Assembly: GCA_023390245.1 (NCBI GenBank)
Contig: JAEWDF010000022.1
Span: 1 to 9,561 of the forward strand
DNA from: Pseudomonadota bacterium
GTDB taxonomy: Bacteria; Pseudomonadota; Alphaproteobacteria; Caulobacterales; Caulobacteraceae
Reading direction: 5' to 3'
Length of the DNA: 9,561 nt
Under the pieces are notes generated by a model, which saw nothing but the letters and a program-made list of their open reading frames with translations, was not told where the DNA came from and did no database searches. The translations under genes were made by a program, and so were the position numbers. Shown here piece by piece: positions 1-5,323 of the stretch. How positions within the stretch are numbered: the first letter of the stretch is position 1; the number at the start of each line of letters is the position of its first letter.

Positions 1-388
1 CCGGCGTCTGGAAGCGGCGGCCGACCCCGGAAATGGTGTCGCCCGGCTGGATCGTATAGCTGGCCCCCGGCGCGGCCAGGGCCGAGGCTGGCGGCGCGGG
101 CATGGTCGGGGCCGGATTGGCCGGCGCCATCGTCACGCCGGCGGGCGGCAGGGCCCCGCCGCTGACCTCGCCCACCGGCGCGGTCGCGGGCGGCGGCGCC
201 TCATAGGTCGGCTGGGTCGGATAGGCCGCGCCCGTGTTTCCTTGCGGATAGGCCGGCTGGCCGCCGGCGCCCGGCACGGGCACGGGCCGGGTCGAATAGC
301 GCGGCTCGCTGGGATAACTCATGCAGGCGGTCAGCGTCATCGCCGCCCCCGCCACGACCGCCGCCCGCATCCAGCCCGACATCGTCAT
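1..388 (-). CDS. LysM-domain lipoprotein, 5' part only (cell-wall-binding, NlpD/M23-like)
   Basis: Only the first 129 codons are present; the gene continues past the left edge. The N-terminus is a lipoprotein signal peptide: a short charged start, a hydrophobic stretch (about residues 8-20) and lipobox L-T-A-C with the acylated cysteine at C22. Residues 23-109 form a low-complexity linker rich in Pro, Ala, Gly, Tyr and Gln. Residues 111-129 start a LysM domain (YTIQPGDT, then a GRRF segment), which binds peptidoglycan glycan strands. In proteobacteria a lipoprotein with a linker and LysM usually ends in an M23/LytM domain (NlpD type) that activates amidases during division, but that part is not visible, so the catalytic or activator role is inferred. 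The start at 388 is supported by AAGGAG about 9 nt upstream; ATGs at 382 and 370 are in frame but worse placed. The gene follows aroB on the same strand after 110 nt, so it may have its own promoter. Confidence 0.85.
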   Translation of the reverse strand, partial: MTMSGWMRAAVVAGAAMTLTACMSYPSEPRYSTRPVPVPGAGGQPAYPQGNTGAAYPTQPTYEAPPPATAPVGEVSGGALPPAGVTMAPANPAPTMPAPPASALAAPGASYTIQPGDTISGVGRRFQTP

Positions 389-424
389 CGACGGCGTCTC
401 CTTCTTAACCCTGTTCGCGCCGTC

Positions 425-466
425 CGGTTTGCCCCGTCCGGCGCGCCAAGCCAACCCCGCAAACCG
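425..466. repeat. 8-bp inverted repeat between aroB and the LysM gene
   Basis: CGGTTTGC at 425-432 and its exact reverse complement GCAAACCG at 459-466 enclose 26 nt that contain the palindrome GGCGCGCC (440-447), nearly concentric with the outer arms. It lies between the aroB stop and the LysM start. There is no T-run on either strand, so it is not a canonical intrinsic terminator; an operator or leader structure is possible. An 8-bp repeat can arise by chance in GC-rich DNA. Confidence 0.3.
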
Positions 467-498
467 AACCAAAGTTGGGCGCGAAGGTTAACACGCGC

Positions 499-1602
499 TC
501 AGTTCGCGCCTTCCGCCCGCAGGAAATCGCGCACCGTCGCGGCATCCGCGCCCTTGGCGACAAAGGCCTGGCCGATCCCGCGCGCCAGCACCAAGGTCAG
601 GGCTCCGCCCTCGGCCTTCTTGTCGCCCATCATCAGCGCCAGCAGCCGGTCGGCCGAGAACGCGCCCGCCTGGGCCAGCCGCGTCGGCAGGCCGGCGGCG
701 GCGACCGCCGTTTCCACCCGCTCGGCGTCGGCGGACGGGCACAGCCCCTCGCGCGCCGAATAGCGGAAGGCCAGGCAGCAGCCCAGGGCCACTGCCTCGC
801 CGTGCGCCAGCGCCGCCTCCTCGAACCCCAGTTCCGCCTCGATGGCGTGGCCGAAGGTGTGGCCCAGGTTCAGCAGAGCGCGGCGCCCCGCCTCCTTTTC
901 ATCCTCGCCCACCACCGCGCTCTTGATCTCGACCGAGCGCACCACGGCCCGCTCCAGCGCCGCCGGATCGCCCCGCGCGCCGTCCGCCCCCTCGCCCGCC
1001 AGCCAGTCGAAGAAGGCGGCGTCGCAGATCAGGCCGTGCTTCAGCACCTCGGCCCAGCCGGAGCGGAGCTGCCGCTCCGGCAGGGTCGCCAGGGCGTCGA
1101 TGTCGGCCAGCACAAGGCGCGGCTGGTGAAAGGCGCCGACCAGGTTCTTGCCGCGCGGCGTGTCGATGGCGGTCTTGCCGCCCACCGAGGAATCCACCTG
1201 GGCCAGCAGGGTGGTCGGGACCTGCACGAAGTCGATCCCGCGCATGTAGAGCGCCGCCGCCAGGCCGGCCAGGTCGCCGACGACCCCGCCGCCCAGGGCC
1301 ACGACCACGTCCCTGCGGTCCAGGCCGATCTCCAGCAGGCGGTCCAGCACCCGCTCCAGCTGGACGAAGGACTTCGACGCCTCTCCGGCCGGGACGCTGA
1401 CAATCTCGGTCGCCACGCCGGCGGCCTCCAGCGAGGCCCTGACCGTATCGGCGTGGATCGCCGCCACTGTCTCGTCGGTCACGATCGCCGTGCGCCCGCG
1501 CGCCAGCGGGGCGATCCGCGCCCCGGCCTCGCCCAGCAGCCCGCGCCCGACCGCCACCTCATAGGGCCGGAAGCCTCCGCCGCTGACCGGGATCGCCCTC
1601 AT
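499..1602 (-). CDS. aroB: 3-dehydroquinate synthase
   Basis: This cytoplasmic enzyme carries out the second step of the shikimate pathway, converting DAHP to 3-dehydroquinate with NAD+ and a divalent metal. The 367-residue protein has the full family signature: GEASK (73-77), GGGVVGDLAG (104-113), the block PTTLLAQVDSSVGGKTAID (129-147), GKNLVGAFHQP (151-161), AEVLKHG (184-190), NLGHTFGHAIE (245-255) and HGEAVA (267-272). By comparison with characterised enzymes, E185, H248 and H267 are the likely metal ligands and K143 and N153 belong to the active site. Length is normal for the family. The start ATG overlaps the aroK stop (ATGA, 1599-1602), which implies translational coupling and shared transcription with aroK, placing steps two and five of one pathway together. 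Nothing looks damaged. Identity is secure. Confidence 0.98.
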   Translation of the reverse strand: MRAIPVSGGGFRPYEVAVGRGLLGEAGARIAPLARGRTAIVTDETVAAIHADTVRASLEAAGVATEIVSVPAGEASKSFVQLERVLDRLLEIGLDRRDVVVALGGGVVGDLAGLAAALYMRGIDFVQVPTTLLAQVDSSVGGKTAIDTPRGKNLVGAFHQPRLVLADIDALATLPERQLRSGWAEVLKHGLICDAAFFDWLAGEGADGARGDPAALERAVVRSVEIKSAVVGEDEKEAGRRALLNLGHTFGHAIEAELGFEEAALAHGEAVALGCCLAFRYSAREGLCPSADAERVETAVAAAGLPTRLAQAGAFSADRLLALMMGDKKAEGGALTLVLARGIGQAFVAKGADAATVRDFLRAEGAN

Positions 1603-2162
1603 GCCTTCGCCTCCATGTCGCGCCGTCTCCAGTAGCGCCGCAACTGCCTGTGGATGCCGTCGACGGCCTGGCCGTGCGAGCCGGAGCCCACATCGACCGT
1701 CAGGTCCGCCTCGGCGTAGATCGGGTAGCGCGCCTCCGCCAGGGTCGTCAGCACCGCCAGCGGGTCGCGGTCGCGCAGCAGCGGCCGGGTGTCGCGCCGC
1801 GCCACCCGGTCGGCGATGACCTTCAGGTCGGCGCGCAGCCAGATGGTGTCGGCGTGACGCCGCATCAGGGCGCGGGTGTCGGGGTTCATCATCGCCCCGC
1901 CGCCGGTCGCCAGGACGAGGGGCGGCCCCTCCAGCAGGCGGCGCATGACCCGCGCCTCCCCGGCCCGGAACTCCGCTTCGCCGAAGGCGGCGAAGATTTC
2001 GCTGACCGACATGCCGGCTGCGGATTCGATCTCCGCGTCGGCGTCGGAGAAAGGCAGGCCCAGCCGGTTGGCCAGTCGCCGGCCGACGGTCGATTTGCCG
2101 ACCCCCATCAGCCCGACCAGCGCTATGGTGCGCGCCGGCGCCGGATTCGCGCGCGGCCTCAT
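1599..2162 (-). CDS. aroK: Shikimate kinase
   Basis: This enzyme phosphorylates shikimate to shikimate-3-phosphate using ATP, the fifth step of aromatic amino acid biosynthesis. The 187-residue product has the P-loop GLMGVGKST (17-25), the shikimate/Mg-binding acidic motif F-S-D-A-D (38-42), the shikimate-binding R66 in EAEFR, the GGG loop (87-89), the lid segment RRDTRPLL (122-129) and the conserved R145 in EARYP. Start 2162 is chosen because CGGAG lies 7 nt upstream and the P-loop then sits about 17 residues in, as is usual. A longer in-frame reading to 2258 adds an Arg-rich stretch that does not look coded. aroK is first in the pair with aroB, which overlaps its stop codon. aroK and aroL products are not distinguishable from sequence alone; aroK is used because of the aroB partner. 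Confidence 0.96.
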   Translation of the reverse strand: MRPRANPAPARTIALVGLMGVGKSTVGRRLANRLGLPFSDADAEIESAAGMSVSEIFAAFGEAEFRAGEARVMRRLLEGPPLVLATGGGAMMNPDTRALMRRHADTIWLRADLKVIADRVARRDTRPLLRDRDPLAVLTTLAEARYPIYAEADLTVDVGSGSHGQAVDGIHRQLRRYWRRRDMEAKA

Positions 2163-2218
2163 CGCCGCGCTCCGGGCGATGAGGAAGGGACGACGGCTGT
2201 GACGACGCGGACGGGCAT
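2159..2218 (-). other. Possible short leader ORF overlapping the aroK start
   Basis: An ATG at 2218-2216 opens a 19-codon frame rich in Val, Ser and Arg. Its TGA (2161-2159) overlaps the aroK ATG as ATGA, the same architecture as the aroK-aroB junction. A purine-rich AGAGGGGG sits about 8 nt before it. It is not enriched in aromatic residues, so it does not look like a classical aromatic attenuation peptide. A small coupled leader is possible, but a 60-nt open frame is common by chance in GC-rich DNA. Confidence 0.18.
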
Positions 2219-2293
2219 GATCGGTTCCCCCTCTACACCAAGGCCCGGCCCGCGCCATCCGCCATGCCCCGCTATCGTCGGCCCGACCCTCGC

Positions 2294-3196
2294 ATGACGC
2301 CGCAGATCGAGGCCTTCCTGGAGATGATGGCGGTCGAGCGCGACGCCTCGCCCCACACCCTGGCCGCCTACGCCCGCGACCTGGCGGACGCCGAGACGGC
2401 GCTTTCCGAATCAGGCGGATTGATGCGGGCGGACGCCGAGGCGGTGGAGGCCTGGTTCGCCGGCCTGTCGCGCCGGGGCCTGTCGGCGGCCACCGCCGCG
2501 CGCCGCCGCTCGGCCGCGCGCCAGTTCTACCGCTTCGCCCTGGCCGAGGGCTGGCGCGCCGACGACCCCTCGCGCCGGCTCGATGCGCCGAAGCAGGGCC
2601 GCCCCCTGCCCAAGGTGCTGACCCGCGACGAGATCGAGCGGCTGCTGGCGGCCGCCGCCGCGCGCGACGCCGCCGCCGGCCTGCGCCTGGTCGCCCTGGT
2701 CGAACTGGCCTACGCCTCGGGCCTGCGGGTGTCGGAACTGCTAGCGCTGAAGGTCGAGGCCGTGCGCCGCGACCCGGCCTATCTGATCGTGCGCGGCAAG
2801 GGCGGCAAGGAGCGGCTGGCGCCGTTGAACGCCTCGGCGCGCGAGGCGGTGAAGGCCTGGCTGGCCGCGCGCGACGCCCGGCGCAGGCCCGAGGCGCCAG
2901 ACAGCCCGTGGCTGTTCCCCTCCTCAGGCCGTTCGGGCCGCCTGACCCCGCGCCGCTTCGCCCAGCTGCTGGACGAGACGGCCCTGGCCGCCGGCGTCGA
3001 TCCCGCCCGCGTCAGCCCCCACGTCCTGCGCCACGCCTTCGCCACCCACCTGCTGGAAGGCGGCGCGGACCTGCGCGTGGTCCAGACCCTGCTGGGCCAT
3101 TCCGATATCGCCACCACCCAGATCTACACCCACGTCGCCACCGACCGCCTGGCCGAGGTGGTCCATCGCAACCATCCCCTGGCGCGGGACGACTGA
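2294..3196 (+). CDS. xerD: Site-specific tyrosine recombinase XerD
   Basis: XerD works with XerC at dif to resolve chromosome dimers before division. The 300-residue protein has the N-terminal SAM-like core-binding domain (about 1-90; IEAFLEMMAVE, SPHTLAAYARDL) and the C-terminal catalytic domain with every active-site residue: R145 (GLRVSEL), K169 (RGKGGKER), H243 and R246 (HVLRHAFATHLL), H269 (LLGHS) and nucleophile Y278 (QIYTHV). Spacings match E. coli XerD (R148, K172, H244, R247, H270, Y279) within one to three positions, so it is a housekeeping Xer rather than a phage integrase. I favour ATG 2294 because homology begins there; ATG 2264 is also in frame, but its ten extra codons show weak third-position GC bias. 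Neither start has a clear ribosome binding site. It is divergent from aroK and is followed by accA. XerC versus XerD rests on overall resemblance. Confidence 0.94.
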   Translation: MTPQIEAFLEMMAVERDASPHTLAAYARDLADAETALSESGGLMRADAEAVEAWFAGLSRRGLSAATAARRRSAARQFYRFALAEGWRADDPSRRLDAPKQGRPLPKVLTRDEIERLLAAAAARDAAAGLRLVALVELAYASGLRVSELLALKVEAVRRDPAYLIVRGKGGKERLAPLNASAREAVKAWLAARDARRRPEAPDSPWLFPSSGRSGRLTPRRFAQLLDETALAAGVDPARVSPHVLRHAFATHLLEGGADLRVVQTLLGHSDIATTQIYTHVATDRLAEVVHRNHPLARDD

Positions 3197-3197
3197 A

Positions 3198-3241
3198 CCG
3201 CCGCTTGCCCGGCGGCGTTGACCTCTCTAGGTTCCGCCGCC
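3198..3241 (+). other. Alternative GC hairpins in the xerD-accA gap
   Basis: Three short blocks lie between the two genes: CCGCCG (3198-3203), CGGCGGC (3210-3216) and CCGCCGCC (3234-3241). The middle block can pair perfectly with either neighbour, giving two mutually exclusive stems. No T-run follows, so a classical terminator is not supported. It may shape readthrough into accA, or may only reflect GC-rich composition. Confidence 0.22.
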
Positions 3242-3285
3242 TTCACAGGGGCGCCGACGGGCGCGCCGCAATCCTCGGACGCCTG

Positions 3286-4236
3286 ATGGCCACGCACTAC
3301 CTCGACTTCGAAAAGCCGATCGCCGATCTGGAAGCCAAGATCGAGGAACTGTCCGCCCTGTCCCACAGCGCGGGCTCCTTCGACTCCGAGATCGCCGGCC
3401 TGAAGAAGAAGGTCGAGCAGCTTCGCCGGAAGACCTACGCCGGCCTCGACCCGTGGATGAAGACCCAGGTGGCGCGCCATCCGCAGCGCCCGCACCTGAT
3501 CGACTACATCGAGGCGCTGTTCACCGACTGGAACGAACTGCACGGCGACCGTCAGTTCGGCGACGACCAGGCCATCCTGGGCGGCCTGGCGCGCTTTCGC
3601 GGCCGTCCGGTCGTCGTCATGGGCCATGAGAAGGGCCACGACACCGCCACCCGCCTGACCCACAACTTCGGCATGGCGCGGCCCGAGGGCTATCGCAAGG
3701 CGGTGCGCCTGATGGACATGGCCGACCAGTTCGGCCTGCCGGTGCTGACCTTCGTCGACACCGCCGGCGCCTATCCGGGCCTGGGCGCCGAGGAGCGCGG
3801 CCAGGCCGAGGCCATCGCCCGTTCGACCGAGCGCGGCCTGACCCTGGGCGTGCCGTCGATCGCCACCATCACCGGCGAAGGCGGCTCCGGCGGGGCCATC
3901 GCCATCGCCGCGGCCAGCCGCGTGCTGATGCTGGAGCACTCCATCTATTCGGTCATCTCGCCCGAGGGCGCGGCGGGCATCCTGTGGCGCGACGGGGCGC
4001 GGGCCAAGGACGCGGCCATGGCCATGAAGATCACCGGCCCGGACCTGATCCAGCTCAAGATCGTCGACCGCCTGATCGACGAGCCCGTCGGCGGCGCCCA
4101 CGCCGACCGCGACGCCGCCATCGCCACGGTGGGCGACGTCCTGGCCGAGGAGCTGAAGGGCTTCGACGGCATGAGCCCAGCCCAGATCCGCAAGGCCCGC
4201 GCCGACCGCTTCTACGCCATCGGGGCGATGGGCTGA
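3286..4236 (+). CDS. accA: Acetyl-CoA carboxylase carboxyltransferase subunit alpha
   Basis: AccA pairs with AccD to form the carboxyltransferase that moves CO2 from carboxybiotin on AccB to acetyl-CoA, giving malonyl-CoA for fatty acid synthesis in the cytoplasm. The 316-residue length is close to E. coli AccA (319). The N-terminus opens with the characteristic YLDFEKPI followed by a charged helical, coiled-coil-like segment (about 13-50). The crotonase-like core contains DTAGAYPG (158-165), GEGGSGGA (197-204), the glycine-rich oxyanion/CoA segment, and SPEGAAGILW (225-234). Start 3286 is chosen because homology begins at MATHYLDFEK; the upstream in-frame extension inside xerD is not homologous. 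The upstream signal is weak. It lies 89 nt after xerD on the same strand, so cotranscription is possible. No accD or accBC is in the window. Confidence 0.98.
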   Translation: MATHYLDFEKPIADLEAKIEELSALSHSAGSFDSEIAGLKKKVEQLRRKTYAGLDPWMKTQVARHPQRPHLIDYIEALFTDWNELHGDRQFGDDQAILGGLARFRGRPVVVMGHEKGHDTATRLTHNFGMARPEGYRKAVRLMDMADQFGLPVLTFVDTAGAYPGLGAEERGQAEAIARSTERGLTLGVPSIATITGEGGSGGAIAIAAASRVLMLEHSIYSVISPEGAAGILWRDGARAKDAAMAMKITGPDLIQLKIVDRLIDEPVGGAHADRDAAIATVGDVLAEELKGFDGMSPAQIRKARADRFYAIGAMG

Positions 4237-4313
4237 CCGAGGCGGCGGCGTTAACCGCCCGGAGAGATTCGACCGCCACAGTCGCAGCTTCAGTATTCCA
4301 GTCCGGCGCCCCC

Positions 4314-4856
4314 ATGAACACCCTCGGCGATGCGCTGCGCGAGAGCGCGGTGTTCAACTTCGGCGGCGCGGTGACCATGCTCGTCGACGACTCGCCCTTC
4401 TCCGCCAGCCTGACCGCGACGGCCCTGGCCGGCTTCGGCATCCGCCCGACGCACACCTGCGCCAGCGGGACGGAGGCGCGGCGCGTCCTGCAGGACCGGA
4501 CGATCGACCTGCTGATCGTCGACAGCGACATGCCCGACATCGACGGCTTCGCCCTGGTCCACTGGCTGCGCCGGTCCGGGCTGGAGCCCAACGCCTTCGT
4601 CCCGGTCATCATGACCGCCGACCACATCCGCCGCGAGCGCGTGGCCGAGGCGCGCGACTGCGGGGCCAACTTCGTCGTCACCAAGCCCTTTTCGGCCGCC
4701 GTGCTGCTGGAGCGCATCCTGTGGGTGGCGCGCGACACCCGGCCGTTCCTGGAGGTCGGCGACTATTTCGGCCCCGACCGGCGTTTCCGCGAAGACCCGA
4801 TCGAATTCCCCGACCGCCGCGCCGGGCGCACGGCGTCGCCGGAGGCCGCCGCGTGA
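4314..4856 (+). CDS. Single-domain CheY-like response regulator with PDRR-motif tail
   Basis: The receiver domain covers about residues 19-141: acidic pair D25-D26 (LVDDS), phosphoacceptor D70 in IVDSDMPDIDG, switch T101 (IMTAD) and K124 (VTKPF). All are intact, so it should be phosphorylated by a histidine kinase or an Hpt. There is no DNA-binding or enzymatic output domain. The remaining tail (about 142-180) is basic and has FGPDRRFR (152-159) and then a second PDRR (166-169), which looks like a docking peptide; I recall similar GPDRR tails in alphaproteobacterial receivers but cannot name the family. An 18-residue N-terminal extension precedes the receiver. Start 4314 has no obvious ribosome binding site; ATG 4377, at LVDD, would cut off the first strand. 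It is 77 nt after accA, and its TGA overlaps the GTG of the next gene, which implies a shared function. The signalling pathway is unknown. Confidence 0.88.
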   Translation: MNTLGDALRESAVFNFGGAVTMLVDDSPFSASLTATALAGFGIRPTHTCASGTEARRVLQDRTIDLLIVDSDMPDIDGFALVHWLRRSGLEPNAFVPVIMTADHIRRERVAEARDCGANFVVTKPFSAAVLLERILWVARDTRPFLEVGDYFGPDRRFREDPIEFPDRRAGRTASPEAAA

Positions 4857-5323
4857 CCGTCATCACCCATGTCCAGCGCCGCTCCCGCCTGTCCCAGCTG
4901 ATCGACCGGCCGGGCGGCCTGACGGTCGGCGTCGCCCTGGCCCAGGCCGAGGCCAATCTGGCCGCCCTGGCGGACGAGGCGCGCCGGCGCGTCCTCGACG
5001 CCCTATCGGTCCTGGAGGCCGCCGAAACGGTCCCGGACGAGGACCGGCCGACGCCGGCCCAGGCCTACGCTCTGTGCGGCGAGGTCATCGCGGCGGCCAG
5101 CCCGTTCGGCCTGGACGCGGTCTGCGCGGCGGCGTCAGGCCTGTGCGACCTGCTGGCCGCCGCGCACGAGCGGCCCTTCGACTGGCGCATCGCCGCCGTC
5201 CACGCCCGGGCCATGCGCCTTCTCATGGACCTGCCCGCCGAATCCGAGGCGGAGCGCCAGGCGGTGCTTCACGGCCTGAACGACATCGTGCGCCGCAAGC
5301 TGGGAGCGGATCAGGCCGGCTGA
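4853..5323 (+). CDS. Small helical protein coupled to the response regulator; possible degenerate Hpt
   Basis: A 156-residue, Ala- and Leu-rich, almost wholly helical protein with no signal peptide or membrane segment. I do not recognise a named family. Start GTG 4853 is supported by GGAGG about 7 nt upstream and by the GTGA overlap with the response regulator stop. Residues 70-125 (a Y-x-L-C segment, SPFGLDAV, ASGLCDLL, HARAMRLL) resemble the helices of a histidine phosphotransfer domain, with F85-G86 matching the conserved Phe-Gly after the HxxKG motif. If so, the phosphorylatable histidine position is C75 or G76 and the Lys-Gly is Ile-Ala, so it could bind a receiver but not pass phosphate. 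This is pattern matching by eye, without a profile search. Its 3' end overlaps the convergent ABC exporter gene by 13 bp (5311-5323). A role as partner of the upstream regulator is inferred from coupling. Confidence 0.8.
   Translation: MTVITHVQRRSRLSQLIDRPGGLTVGVALAQAEANLAALADEARRRVLDALSVLEAAETVPDEDRPTPAQAYALCGEVIAAASPFGLDAVCAAASGLCDLLAAAHERPFDWRIAAVHARAMRLLMDLPAESEAERQAVLHGLNDIVRRKLGADQAG

Noticed and set aside
475..1635. A 386-codon plus-strand open frame opposite aroB
   Set aside because: Low-complexity Arg/Gln/His-rich product with no domain, fully opposite aroB, which has all its catalytic residues.
2294..3196. Tyrosine recombinase as the sign of a phage or integrative element
   Set aside because: Active-site spacing matches housekeeping XerD, no attachment-site repeats or tRNA are nearby, and the neighbours are core metabolic genes.
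3198..3215. Intrinsic terminator after xerD
   Set aside because: A 6-bp GC stem exists, but no T-run follows and only two consecutive T residues lie just after it.
3218..3240. TTGACC followed by TCTAGG as a promoter for accA
   Set aside because: The -35-like TTGACC is directly followed by the -10-like block with almost no spacer, far short of the 10-14 nt expected in Caulobacter-type promoters or the 17 nt of E. coli.
4266..4270. GATTC (GANTC, CcrM methylation site) upstream of the response regulator as a cell-cycle control signal
   Set aside because: A single GANTC without a recognisable promoter around it is weak evidence; other GANTC sites occur inside coding regions here.
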